Positions 54,497-63,209 of a stretch of 64,000 nt of DNA are shown in pieces. Each line of letters opens with the position of its first letter. The first letter of the stretch is position 1. The notes beneath the pieces were generated by a model, which was not told the origin of the DNA, ran no database searches, and saw only the letters and a program-made list of their open reading frames with translations. Position numbers and translations under genes: made by a program. This DNA comes from Pseudolabrys sp. Root1462 (lineage in GTDB: Bacteria > Pseudomonadota > Alphaproteobacteria > Rhizobiales > Xanthobacteraceae): NCBI RefSeq assembly GCF_001426945.1, contig NZ_LMFS01000001.1, positions 2,350,609-2,414,608 on the forward strand, written 5' to 3'.

Positions 54497-54889
54497 ATGC
54501 CGTTCAACAAGCCACATCTCGAATTCTTCGCCCTCGACATGAACTCCGGCTGGGAGACGCCGCCCGGCTATCCGTCGGGCATCAAGCAGAAAATCCTGGC
54601 CAGCGACCTCAACGAGACAACGAAGACCGGCAGCCGCTCGCGCATCCTGCGCTTCGACCCCGGCGTCTTCACCACCGACCCATTCGTGCACGATCACTGG
54701 GAAGAAGTCTTCCTGTTCTCCGGCGACCTCACTGTCGGCAACGACAAGAACGGCAAGGGCGGCGAACCGTTCAATCCGCTGACCTATGCGTGCCGTCCGC
54801 CGGGCGCCTATCATGGCCCGTTCAAGTCGGAGAAGGGCTGCATGCTGTTCGAGATTCACTATTACGACGAAACCCAGAACAAGAAGTAG
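54497..54889 (+). CDS. Cupin-domain protein
   Basis: A 130-aa single-domain cupin. The metal-binding first motif is in DPFVHDHWEEVFLFSGDLTVG (His-x-His with later Glu), and the second His is in PGAYHGPFKS. GAGG is 3-4 bp upstream of the ATG at 54497. Small stand-alone cupins in catabolic units can be dioxygenases, isomerases or regulators; which of these applies cannot be told. It lies between the DUF2848 gene (13 bp) and the solute-binding-like gene (6 bp). Confidence 0.78.
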   Translation: MPFNKPHLEFFALDMNSGWETPPGYPSGIKQKILASDLNETTKTGSRSRILRFDPGVFTTDPFVHDHWEEVFLFSGDLTVGNDKNGKGGEPFNPLTYACRPPGAYHGPFKSEKGCMLFEIHYYDETQNKK

Positions 54890-54895
54890 CAACCG

Positions 54896-55822
54896 ATGAA
54901 GATCGCGGTCCCCGACCTGATTTCAAATTCGTATTTTCCGGCGGCGGCCGCGGTCGAACTCGGCTATTTCAAGGAAGAAGGCCTCGACGTCTCGCTCGAA
55001 CTGATCTTCCCGGTCGACAAGTGCTATGCGGCCTTGCGCGACGGCACGATCGACTTCGTCGGCGGCTCGGCGCATTCGGCGCTGGCCGCCTTTCCCGAGT
55101 GGAAGGGCGTCAAGCTCTTGTGCGCGCAAGCACAAGGCATGTACTGGTTCCTGGTCATGCGCGCGGACCTTAAGGCCGCGCGCAACGATCTCAGCATCGT
55201 CAAGGGCAAGCGCATCGGCGCCGCGCCGTGGGTCGAGATGGGCCTGCGGCAATTGTTGAAAGCCGGCGGCATCGATCTCGAACGCGACCAGGTGTCGATC
55301 GCGCCGGTGCCGGGCGCCGTCGGCGCCACCGTCAATTTCGGCCTCACCGCCGCCAAGGCGCTCGAGGACGGCAAGATCGACGGCTTCTGGGCCAACGGCA
55401 TGGGCACCGAAGTCGCGGTGACGCGTGGCGTCGGCACCGTCGTGCTCGACATCCGCCGTGGCGACGGGCCCAAGGGCTGCTTCGACTACACCATGGCCTC
55501 GATCGCCACGTCCGACCGCTTCATCGAGCAGTCGCCGGACAAGGCAGCCGCCGCCGTGCGCGCCATCGTCAAGACCCAGGCGGCGCTGAAAGCCGATCCG
55601 GCGAAAGCCACGGCCGTCGGCCGCAAGCTGTTCCCGCCATCGGAAGCCGAACTGATCGCCGAATTGATCAGGCGCGACCTGCCCTATTACGATGCGTCGA
55701 TCACGCCGTCCTTCGTCGAGGGCATGAACGCCTTTGCCCGCAACATCGGCATCCTCAAGGGCCATCCGCGCTACGAGGACGTGGTCGCGACGCAATTCAG
55801 CCCGCTATGGTCAAAGGCGTGA
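54896..55822 (+). CDS. NMT1/SsuA-like substrate-binding-fold protein without signal peptide
   Basis: A 308-aa protein with the type II periplasmic-binding fold of nitrate/sulfonate receptors: MKIAVPDLISNSYFPAAAAVELGYFKEEGLDVSLEL, DGTIDFVGGSAHSAL and DGFWANGMGTEVAV. The mature-domain start is at residue 1. No signal peptide can be hidden upstream, because the cupin stop TAG lies in the same frame 6 bp before the ATG. It is therefore either cytoplasmic or exported in complex with another protein. It could be an enzyme of the THI5-like class or a ligand sensor. It ends overlapping the flavin reductase. Confidence 0.82.
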   Translation: MKIAVPDLISNSYFPAAAAVELGYFKEEGLDVSLELIFPVDKCYAALRDGTIDFVGGSAHSALAAFPEWKGVKLLCAQAQGMYWFLVMRADLKAARNDLSIVKGKRIGAAPWVEMGLRQLLKAGGIDLERDQVSIAPVPGAVGATVNFGLTAAKALEDGKIDGFWANGMGTEVAVTRGVGTVVLDIRRGDGPKGCFDYTMASIATSDRFIEQSPDKAAAAVRAIVKTQAALKADPAKATAVGRKLFPPSEAELIAELIRRDLPYYDASITPSFVEGMNAFARNIGILKGHPRYEDVVATQFSPLWSKA

Positions 55823-56364
55823 GCGAGAACACCGACCCCAAACTGGATGCCCGCGCGTTCCGCAATGCGCTCGGACTATTCGCGACCGGCGTCGCCATCA
55901 TTTCTGCCGAGGTGGATGGCAACAAGATCGGCGCCACGGTCAGCTCGTTCAACTCCGTGTCGCTCGAGCCGCCGTTGGTTTTGTTCAGCGTCGCGCGCAA
56001 CGCTTATGGCCTGCCGATGTGGAAGGCGGCGAAGGCGCTGGCCATCTCGGTGCTGGGCGAACACCAGGTCGAGCTGTCCAATCGCTTCGCGCGCGCCGCC
56101 GGCAGCAAGTGGGATGGTTTGGACGATCGCCGCGCCACCAATGGCAGCCCGCTGCCGCCGGACATCCTCATGCATCTCGAATGCCGGCCTTATGCCACCT
56201 ATGACGGCGGCGACCATGAGATATTTGTCTGCGAGGTCACGCGCTACACGATCCATCATCCCGGCGCCCTGCCCTTGCTGTTCTTCTCCGGACGCTATCG
56301 GCGCCTGGCACATGAGGATGGCGAGCGGGCTCCCGACGATAATCTGTGGCTCCACGGCTGGTGA
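55807..56364 (+). CDS. Flavin reductase-like FMN-binding protein
   Basis: A 185-aa flavin reductase domain. Motifs are FATGVAIISAEVDGNKIGATVSSFNSVSLEPPLVLFSV, and HEIFVCEVTRYTIHH followed by PLLFFSGRYRRL. The ATG at 55807 overlaps the preceding gene by 16 bp; a GTG at 55819 would overlap by 4 bp (GTGA) and is equally plausible. It is the natural partner for the HpaB-type monooxygenase at 50861-52378, supplying reduced flavin from NAD(P)H. Confidence 0.88.
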   Translation: MVKGVSENTDPKLDARAFRNALGLFATGVAIISAEVDGNKIGATVSSFNSVSLEPPLVLFSVARNAYGLPMWKAAKALAISVLGEHQVELSNRFARAAGSKWDGLDDRRATNGSPLPPDILMHLECRPYATYDGGDHEIFVCEVTRYTIHHPGALPLLFFSGRYRRLAHEDGERAPDDNLWLHGW

Positions 56365-56441
56365 GATGCGCGTCGATGTTCCGCAACACGGCCCCTTCGT
56401 GTATTTGATGCATGTCTGCGGCTAGCGGCAACGAGGCGTCG

Positions 56442-57065
56442 ATGCCTAAAAAGCGGTATTCTGCGGTAAAAAGCGTGCCGGAATCCGGGTCCCGGGGGTC
56501 GGCGAAGAACCTCACCGTCAGCCTGCCCGAACTGCTCGTCGATGGCTCCGATCTCAAGTTCCGCGAACTGGTCGCCGACCTGTTCGCGGCCGCAGCCGGC
56601 ATGCTGGCGCTGCGCCGCGCTCTGGCGACGGCGGTCGGCCTCAGCGCCGCGGAATACGCGATCCTGCTCGCGACCTGGCATCTGCAGAAGAAGGGCCCGG
56701 TCGGCATCAACACGCTCGCCGGCCAGTTGCATGTCGCCGCCGCCAATGTCACGGCGGAAGTCGGCAAGCTGGTCACGAAAGGCATTCTCGACAAGCAGCC
56801 GCATCCGAAAGACAGCCGCGCCGTCCTCATTCGCCTGACCGCGGACGGCACCGCGATCCTGCACGAACTGACGCCGTTGCTGCGGCGGATCAACGATCGC
56901 CTGTTCTCCGGCAACCGGGCGCGGGACATGGACGCCGTGGCAAACTTCCTGCGCCACATCGCCGACGAAACGCCGAACTCCATCCATCTGGCGAAGAGCT
57001 TCCACCCCCGCACGCCCCTTCGCGAAGAGCGGCGGCGGAAGCCATCCGCCAAGGAAAGCCGTTAA
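56442..57065 (+). CDS. MarR-family regulator 3
   Basis: A 207-aa regulator. The winged helix is in GPVGINTLAGQLHVAAANVTAEVGKLVTKGILDKQPHPKDSRAVLIRLT. GAGG is 5 bp before ATG 56442; the frame is open to 56412. N- and C-terminal ends are basic and probably disordered (KRYSAVKS, EERRRKPSAKESR). It is the sixth gene of the MFS unit, 77 bp after the flavin reductase and 2 bp before the FAD oxidoreductase. It could repress the MFS/HpaB divergent promoter. Confidence 0.85.
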   Translation: MPKKRYSAVKSVPESGSRGSAKNLTVSLPELLVDGSDLKFRELVADLFAAAAGMLALRRALATAVGLSAAEYAILLATWHLQKKGPVGINTLAGQLHVAAANVTAEVGKLVTKGILDKQPHPKDSRAVLIRLTADGTAILHELTPLLRRINDRLFSGNRARDMDAVANFLRHIADETPNSIHLAKSFHPRTPLREERRRKPSAKESR

Positions 57066-57067
57066 TA

Positions 57068-58162
57068 ATGCAAGTCCTCGTCATCGGAGCCGGCGTGGTC
57101 GGCCTCGCCGTGGCGCGCGCCATCGCGCAAAAGGGCCACGATGTCATCGTCGCGGAGGCGGCCAACGCCATCGGCACCGGCGTGTCGTCCCGCAATTCCG
57201 AAGTCATCCACGGCGGCATGTATTATCCGACCGGCTCGGTCCGGGCAAAGCACTGCGTCCTCGGCCGCCGCCTGCTCTATGCGTTCTGCGCCTCGCATGG
57301 CGTATCGCACAAAAAAGTCGGCAAGCTGATCGTCGCCACCAATGACGCCGAGACGGCCAAGCTCGAACAGATTGCGGCGCAAGGCAAGATCAACGACGTC
57401 GAAGGCCTGACCATGCTCAGCGCCGCCGAGGCCATGGCGCTTGAGCCGGCGCTCGCCTGCACCGCGGCGCTGTTGTCGCCCGAAACCGGCATCGTCAGTG
57501 CGCACGACTACATGCTGGCGTTACGCGGCGACATCGAGGACGCCGGTGGCGCCATCGCCTTCAACACGCCGGTCACCGGCGCGGTGCGCAAAGACGGCCA
57601 GTGGCTGGTCGCGTTCGGCGGCAGCGAGGCCGGCGAGATGGAATTCGATGCCGTCATCAATTGCGGCGGCCTGTCGGCACAGAAGATCGCGCTGACGATG
57701 CCCGACTATCCGGCGGTGCGGGTGCCGAAGCAGGTCCTCGCCAAGGGCAATTACTTCACCTATGCCGGCAAGCCCGCCTTCACCCGGCTGATCTATCCGA
57801 CGCCGGTGACCGGCGGCCTCGGCGTGCATGTCACGCTCGACCTTGCCGGTCGCATGCGCTTCGGACCCGACGTCGAATGGATCGACAGAGAGTATTACCC
57901 GGTCGATCCCAAACGCGCCGACGCCTTCTACGACCGCATCAGAACCTATTGGCCGGCGCTCAAGGATGGCACGCTGTCGCCGGATTATTCCGGCATCCGG
58001 CCGAAGCTCACCGGCCCGGGCGAACCGGCGGCGGATTTCCTCATCGATCCGCCGGCCGCGCACGGACTGCCCGGTCTGGTGCAGATGTTCGGCATCGAGT
58101 CGCCTGGCCTGACCAGCTCGCTGTCGCTGGCCGAACACGTCGCTGCGTCGCTGGACGCCTGA
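57068..58162 (+). CDS. FAD-dependent oxidoreductase, L-2-hydroxyglutarate oxidase (LhgO)-like
   Basis: A 364-aa flavoenzyme of the DAO fold. The FAD-binding GAGVVGLAVARAIAQKGHDV is at the N-terminus, SSRNSEVIHGGMYYPTGSVRAKHCV follows, and INCGGLSAQKIA lies in the middle. The pattern is that of LhgO, which oxidises L-2-hydroxyglutarate and related 2-hydroxy acids to 2-oxo acids and feeds the respiratory chain. Its product would be a suitable substrate for ThDP enzyme 3, encoded next. Confidence 0.88.
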   Translation: MQVLVIGAGVVGLAVARAIAQKGHDVIVAEAANAIGTGVSSRNSEVIHGGMYYPTGSVRAKHCVLGRRLLYAFCASHGVSHKKVGKLIVATNDAETAKLEQIAAQGKINDVEGLTMLSAAEAMALEPALACTAALLSPETGIVSAHDYMLALRGDIEDAGGAIAFNTPVTGAVRKDGQWLVAFGGSEAGEMEFDAVINCGGLSAQKIALTMPDYPAVRVPKQVLAKGNYFTYAGKPAFTRLIYPTPVTGGLGVHVTLDLAGRMRFGPDVEWIDREYYPVDPKRADAFYDRIRTYWPALKDGTLSPDYSGIRPKLTGPGEPAADFLIDPPAAHGLPGLVQMFGIESPGLTSSLSLAEHVAASLDA

Positions 58163-58176
58163 CGCCGGGCTACAGC

Positions 58177-58199
58177 GCATTCCGGCCTTGCCGGAACGC
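58177..58199 (+). terminator. Hairpin after the FAD oxidoreductase gene
   Basis: GCATTCCGG pairs with CCGGAACGC (one mismatch) across a 5-nt loop, 14 bp after the FAD oxidoreductase stop. There is no clear T-run, so termination is plausible but unproven. The following 58205-58250 is AT-rich and probably the promoter of the next gene. Confidence 0.4.
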
Positions 58200-58309
58200 C
58201 GGGACACAAAGATATACATAACTAAGCTATCTGTTATAGTCTTTTACCGCGCGCGTTTTTCGCCGCCGGTCCATCAATGCGCCGTCGCTCAGCGTCTCGG
58301 AGACATGCC

Positions 58310-60100
58310 GTGCAAGACCCTGTCATACAAAACATCGACCGCCCCACCGTCCCGGTGAAATCCAACGATCTCGCCTGGAAGAGCGATGTGGCCGCCGAGC
58401 TGTTGCGCCGGTCCAAGATTCCTTTCGTCGTCCTCAATCCCGGCGCCAGCTATCGCGGCCTGCATGACAGCCTGGTCAACTATCTCGGCAATACGGCGCC
58501 GCAAATGCTGCTGTGCCTGAACGAAGATCACGTCGTTTCGATCGCGCACGGCTACGCCAAGGCGACCGATCAGCCGCTCGCCTGTGTCCTGCACAGCAAT
58601 GTCGGCCTCATGCATGGCCTGATGGGCATCTTCAATGCCTGGGCCGACCGCGTGCCGATGCTGATCCTCGGCGCCACCGGCCCGGTGCAGCCGGAAAAGC
58701 GCCGGCCGTGGATCGATTGGATTCACACCGCCAAGGATCAGGGCGCCCTGCTCCGCCATTACGTGAAATGGGACGACGAACCGCGCTCGGTGCACGGCGT
58801 CATCGAAAGCATGACCCGCGCGCTGCAGATGACCACCAGCGCGCCCAAGGCGCCGGTCTATGTCTGTCTGGATGCCGGGCTGCAGGAAGAGCCGATTGCC
58901 GACGCGATCGATATCCCGGACTTCGATCGTTTCGCTGCACCGGATGCACCCTGCGGCACGCCGGCCGACATCGCCGAAGTCGCCGACATGGTCGCCGCTG
59001 CCAAGCACCCGGTCTTCCTGATTGGCCGCGGCTCACGGCAGCAACTGCATTGGGACCGGCGCGTCGAACTCGCCGAGACCGCCGGCGCCGCCGTCATCAC
59101 CTCGCTGCGCGAACGCGCCGTGTTCCCAACCAGTCATGCGCAGCACATTTCGCCGCCGAGCGGCTGGATGACCGCCGGCGCCAAGGCCGCCATCAAGGAC
59201 GCCGACCTGATCGTCAGCTTCGATTGGGTCGATCTCAACGGCTATCTGCAGCAATTCGACCGCAAGACGCACCGGCTCGGCGCCCGCATCGTGCATGTGT
59301 CGCTCGACAGCATCCTGCACAACGGCTGGAGCATGGATCACTTCGCGCCGGTCGCCGCCGACCGCCATGTCATGGCCGATGCTGACGCCTTCATCGAACA
59401 GTTGCTGCCCGCCATCAAATCGCGCCTCGGCAAGCCGCGCGCGCCATGGCTCAAAGGCGGCCCGGCGACACCGCGCGGCTTCAGCGACGATGCCGAGAAA
59501 GAACTCATCCCGCACGACATCGAGGCGCTCCTCACCGAACTGCAAAAGCAGCATCCGATCACGCTGGCGCACACCGTGATCGGCTGGGCCTCGACCGACC
59601 TCCCGATGTCAGGACCGCTCGATTATCTCGGCCATGATGGCGGCGCCGGCCTTGCCGCCGGTCCGGGCCTGACCATCGGCGCGGCGCTGGCGCTGCACGA
59701 CACCGGGCGCATCGTGGTCGGCGTGCTCGGCGACGGCGATTTCCTGCAAGGCGCGACGGCGCTGTGGACCGCGGCGCATTACAGCGTCCCCTGCCTGTTC
59801 ATCGTCTCGAACAACCGGTCCAACTTCAACGACGAGGTGCATCAGGAAACCGTCGCCAAGACGCGCGGCCGGCCGGTGGAAAATCGCTGGGTCGGACAGC
59901 GCATCGACGATCCGGCGGTCGATCTGGCCGCCATCGCACGGGCGCAAGGCGTCGACGCCATCGGCCCGGTGCAGACGCTCAGCGAATTGCGCGACGCCGT
60001 GAACCAGGGCCTCGATGCCGTGAAGAGCGGCAAACCGTTCTTTATCGATGCCCGCGTCAAACCCGGTTACGCCAATATCATCGTGTCGCGGCACGGCTGA
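58310..60100 (+). CDS. ThDP-dependent enzyme 3, benzoylformate-decarboxylase-like
   Basis: A 596-aa paralog of ThDP enzymes 1 and 2. Numbered from the GTG start, NPGA is at 43-46, Glu72 is in CLNEDHVVSIAHGY (Asn replaces the preceding His) and His95 is in VLHSNVG. VSFDWVDLNG is in the second active-site region, and GVLGDGDFLQGATALWTAAHYSVP...NN binds ThDP/Mg. GGAG lies 7 bp before GTG 58310; the ATG at 58277 has no such site. The AT-rich stretch at 58205-58250, with ATAAC and GTTAT arms, probably carries its own promoter. The FAD oxidoreductase precedes it. Confidence 0.85.
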   Translation: MQDPVIQNIDRPTVPVKSNDLAWKSDVAAELLRRSKIPFVVLNPGASYRGLHDSLVNYLGNTAPQMLLCLNEDHVVSIAHGYAKATDQPLACVLHSNVGLMHGLMGIFNAWADRVPMLILGATGPVQPEKRRPWIDWIHTAKDQGALLRHYVKWDDEPRSVHGVIESMTRALQMTTSAPKAPVYVCLDAGLQEEPIADAIDIPDFDRFAAPDAPCGTPADIAEVADMVAAAKHPVFLIGRGSRQQLHWDRRVELAETAGAAVITSLRERAVFPTSHAQHISPPSGWMTAGAKAAIKDADLIVSFDWVDLNGYLQQFDRKTHRLGARIVHVSLDSILHNGWSMDHFAPVAADRHVMADADAFIEQLLPAIKSRLGKPRAPWLKGGPATPRGFSDDAEKELIPHDIEALLTELQKQHPITLAHTVIGWASTDLPMSGPLDYLGHDGGAGLAAGPGLTIGAALALHDTGRIVVGVLGDGDFLQGATALWTAAHYSVPCLFIVSNNRSNFNDEVHQETVAKTRGRPVENRWVGQRIDDPAVDLAAIARAQGVDAIGPVQTLSELRDAVNQGLDAVKSGKPFFIDARVKPGYANIIVSRHG

Positions 60101-60117
60101 GGCCGCGCCCGGTCCGG

Positions 60118-61602
60118 TCAGGGCGTCGACCGCGGCGGCTTGCGATGCTGCGTGGCCTGCTCATAGGCATAGGCCAGCTCGATCATGCGCGCGTCCGAAT
60201 AAGGCCGCCCCAGGAAGGTGATGCCAGCGGGCAGATCATCGGTGGTGAAGCCTGCTGGCACCACGACCGAGGGCACATTGGTCAGGAACGTGTTGAGGTG
60301 CGGGGCGCCCTTCTGATCGACGAACGGAGGCTCGATGCCGTCCTTGATTAGCGTCGGCTGGTGTTCGACTGCCTTGTGCACGATGGCGTCGAGCCGGTGA
60401 TCGGCCATCACCTTCAGCAGGTTCGTCAGCAGTTGTTCGCGAGCCCGGTGATAGGCGAGCTGCTTGTCGTCGGACGGCGCGTCGAGCCAGCGCTTCTGCG
60501 AGTTGATCCAGACTTTCTGGAACAGCGGTGACGCCGCCACCTCCCGGCGAGTGGCGAACGGCGCCTGGGTACCCTTGACGTACATTGCATACATCTGATC
60601 GTCGTTGTCCGGATTGCGCGCCCGCTTCTTCAACAGCGCCACCAGATTTGGAATGACGATCGGATCGACGATCTCGGCGCCGGCCTGCTTCAGCTCGGCC
60701 ACCGCTTTGTTGAAGACGTCATCGACCTTCTGGAAATCGTCGGACTGCGGTTCGCTGTCGTAGCCGATCGGCTCGCGCAGGATGCCGATGCGCGCGCCGA
60801 CGAGCTCGTCCTTCTTCAGCGTCGCGCTGTAGCTTGCCGGCGTCTGGCCTACGCCATAGGCGGTGCTCGGATCGCCGGGGTCGTAGCCGGCCATGACGTC
60901 GAGCAGCTTCGCCAGATCGGCGACGCTGCGCGCCATCGGCCCGAGCGAGCCGTTGGTGGTGGGCCAGCCGCCATAGACGCCGCCGCGACTGACCAGTCCG
61001 ATCGACGGCCGCATGCCCACGATCCCGTTCCAGATCGACGGCCGCCGGATCGAGGAGAAGCCTTCCTGCCCAATGGCCGCGGCGCAAAAATTCGCCGACA
61101 CCGCGGCGCCACAGCCGCCTGACGAGCCGCCGGCCGTGCGCGCGGTGTCATAGACGTTGCGGGTCGAGCCGAACAGCGAGCCGTGAGTATCGCCGCCGCC
61201 GAGTTCGCCCAGGGTCACCTTGCCGAGCATGATGGCGCCGGCCTGTTTTAACTTGTTGACGACGAAGGCGTCGCGGCCGGGGCGGAAGTCCTTGAACAGC
61301 AGCGAGCCCATGGTGGTCGCCATGCCGTCGACGTCGATCTGGTCTTTGATCAGCAGCGGAATGCCGTGCAGCGGGCCGGTCATGCCCTGCGCCTTGAAGC
61401 GGGCGTCGAGCCGATCGGCCTCATCGAGCGCCTTGTCGTTGAGCGCGATCACTGCATTGATGGCGGGGCCCTGCTTGTCGTAGGCGGCGATGCGCGCAAG
61501 ATACGTCTCGACCAGCTGCCGCGCCGTCAGCGTGCCGGCTTCGAAAGCGGCGTGAATGTCGGCGATCGTCGCCTCGACGACGTTGAAGGCTGCGGAGGTC
61601 AT
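60118..61602 (-). CDS. Amidase signature-family hydrolase, variant catalytic block
   Basis: A 494-aa amidase. Lys is in IMLGKVTLGELGGGD and the cis-Ser in TAGGSSGGCGAAV. The nucleophile block reads GQEGFSSIRRPSIWNGIVGMRPS, where most enzymes have GTDTGGSIRIPAA; the Ser-Ile-Arg core still aligns. It opens FNVVEATIADIHAAFEAGTLTARQLVETYLARIAAYD, as in AS-family plant and bacterial amidases. AAGGAAA lies upstream of the ATG. It is encoded downstream of two ABC permeases and an ATPase in the same direction (46-bp gap), suggesting that the imported compound is an amide. Confidence 0.85.
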   Translation of the reverse strand: MTSAAFNVVEATIADIHAAFEAGTLTARQLVETYLARIAAYDKQGPAINAVIALNDKALDEADRLDARFKAQGMTGPLHGIPLLIKDQIDVDGMATTMGSLLFKDFRPGRDAFVVNKLKQAGAIMLGKVTLGELGGGDTHGSLFGSTRNVYDTARTAGGSSGGCGAAVSANFCAAAIGQEGFSSIRRPSIWNGIVGMRPSIGLVSRGGVYGGWPTTNGSLGPMARSVADLAKLLDVMAGYDPGDPSTAYGVGQTPASYSATLKKDELVGARIGILREPIGYDSEPQSDDFQKVDDVFNKAVAELKQAGAEIVDPIVIPNLVALLKKRARNPDNDDQMYAMYVKGTQAPFATRREVAASPLFQKVWINSQKRWLDAPSDDKQLAYHRAREQLLTNLLKVMADHRLDAIVHKAVEHQPTLIKDGIEPPFVDQKGAPHLNTFLTNVPSVVVPAGFTTDDLPAGITFLGRPYSDARMIELAYAYEQATQHRKPPRSTP

Positions 61603-61648
61603 GGGCGTTTCCTTTCAGGCGTCAGGCACAGGCTTCGAACGGCCGGCT

Positions 61649-62416
61649 TCAGACGTTGGTCTCGTAATTGCGCAGCAGCGCGCCGCTCCAGCCGATCAGC
61701 AGGTTGACCGCGAGGCCGAGAATGCCGGTCAGCATCACCAGGCCGAACACCGTCGCGCTGCGGAAGGTGCTTTGCGCCAGCGAGATCTCGCGGCCGATGC
61801 CGGAGCCCTGAGTCAGGATTTCGACGAGCAGCACGATGATCAGCACGATCGGCGCCGCGATCTGGGTACCGAGCTGGATGGCGCCGACCAGCGACGGGAT
61901 CAGGATCTTGCGCTGCGTCGCGAACCACGACAGGTGCAGCACGCGCGCCGCGTCGAGCCGGTCCGGGCTGATGCGCCTCGCCGCCGAGCGCACATTGAGC
62001 AGGATCGGCCAAATGCTGGTCAGCGTCACGACGAACAACGTCATCTGCTCGGTGTAGCCGAGGATGAGTACCGCCACCGGCACTAGCGCGCCGGCCGGCA
62101 TGGTGCGCCAGAATTCCAGCGACGGCCCGAGCATGCGGTCGAGGCGTTGCGAACGGCCGAGCAGGATGCCGAGCGCCGAGCCGATCAGGATGCTCAGCAC
62201 CAGCGCCTCGGCGAAACTGGTCATGGTCGTGAAAATGGCCGGCCACAGGCTGCCTGACACGCGCAAGGTCTCGAGCGCTTTCAGCCACTCGAGCGGCGGC
62301 GGCAGATACGCCACGCTTTTCGGCGCCAGGAACTGCCAGGCCAGCAGGCCGACGATCAGCGGCAGCAGCCCGCGCAGCGGCGGTGCCGACGCGCCATGAT
62401 TGCCGCCCGGCGTCAT
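61649..62416 (-). CDS. ABC transporter permease (nitrate/taurine type)
   Basis: A 255-aa permease with about six helices. The loop that contacts the ATPase lies in ARRISPDRLDAARVLHLSWFATQRKILIPSLVGAI. The ATG at 62416 is fixed by an ATGA overlap with the stop of the preceding permease. The C-terminal amphipathic tail ends in NYETNV. It forms the channel with the neighbouring permease; no matching receptor gene is adjacent in the window. Confidence 0.9.
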   Translation of the reverse strand: MTPGGNHGASAPPLRGLLPLIVGLLAWQFLAPKSVAYLPPPLEWLKALETLRVSGSLWPAIFTTMTSFAEALVLSILIGSALGILLGRSQRLDRMLGPSLEFWRTMPAGALVPVAVLILGYTEQMTLFVVTLTSIWPILLNVRSAARRISPDRLDAARVLHLSWFATQRKILIPSLVGAIQLGTQIAAPIVLIIVLLVEILTQGSGIGREISLAQSTFRSATVFGLVMLTGILGLAVNLLIGWSGALLRNYETNV

Positions 62417-63180
62417 GGCGTCACCGTGTGAACGTTGAGGAAGCGCTCGACCGCGGCCATCAGCGCCGCGTTGAGCGCCCAGCCGATCAAGCCGATGACC
62501 AGGAGATAAGCGAAGGCCTGCGCCGGCTGGATCGCCTGCTGCGCATAGACGATGCCGAAACCGAGCCCGGCCGGATTGCCGACCATCTCCGCCACCACCG
62601 CCAGCGCGATCGACAAAGTCAGCGCCAGCCGCACGCCGACCAGAATGCTCGGCAGTGCCGCCGGGATGCGCACCTTCATCACCGTGGCGCGCTGCGACAG
62701 CCGCAGCACACGCGCCGAATCCAGGTAACTGCGCGGCGTCGCACCGACCGCGCTCGCAGTCGCCAGCAGCACCGGCCACTGGCTGACATAGACGACGATC
62801 ACCATCTCCATCTTCGACGAGAAGCCGAACAGCAGGAGCGCGATCGAGATCAGCGAGATCGACGGGATCGAGCGCAGCACATCGATGCTGGCCATCGAAT
62901 AGGTCCACACCGGGCGCCACAAGCCGATCACCAGCCCGGCCGTGAGGCCGACGGCGCTGGCGATCAGCCAGCCGGCCACCGACACCAGCACGGTGTGCCC
63001 GAGCTGGGACAGAAGCGCGCCATCGCTGACGAGCTGATAGAGCGCGATGAGAATCGCCGACACGGACGGAATGGTATCGAGCCGCGCGCCGACCGTGCGG
63101 CTGAAGATCTCCCACAGCAGCACCAGGGCGGCCATGCAGGCGAGCCCGGGGAGATTGATCCTCTGAACCATCCTGTTCAT
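62413..63180 (-). CDS. ABC transporter permease (nitrate/taurine type)
   Basis: A 255-aa permease with about six helices, opening RINLPGLACMAALVLLWEIFSRTVGARLDTIPSVSAIL. The ATPase-contact loop is in RSYLDSARVLRLSQRATVMKVRIPAALPSILVG. It lies 29 bp downstream of the ATPase gene. A second ATG at 63171 is possible. Confidence 0.9.
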   Translation of the reverse strand: MNRMVQRINLPGLACMAALVLLWEIFSRTVGARLDTIPSVSAILIALYQLVSDGALLSQLGHTVLVSVAGWLIASAVGLTAGLVIGLWRPVWTYSMASIDVLRSIPSISLISIALLLFGFSSKMEMVIVVYVSQWPVLLATASAVGATPRSYLDSARVLRLSQRATVMKVRIPAALPSILVGVRLALTLSIALAVVAEMVGNPAGLGFGIVYAQQAIQPAQAFAYLLVIGLIGWALNAALMAAVERFLNVHTVTP

Positions 63181-63209
63181 GCCGGCCGCATCCGCTCCGC
63201 TGTCACGCT

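Noticed and set aside
53794-54889. Frame 54068-54889 as one protein joining DUF2848 antiframe sequence to the cupin
   Set aside because: Only the part from ATG 54497 is cupin-like and has a ribosome-binding site; the upstream part lies in another frame of the DUF2848 gene.
55228-56364. 378-codon frame including the flavin reductase
   Set aside because: The first two thirds overlap the solute-binding gene out of frame; only 55807 onward is a flavin reductase.
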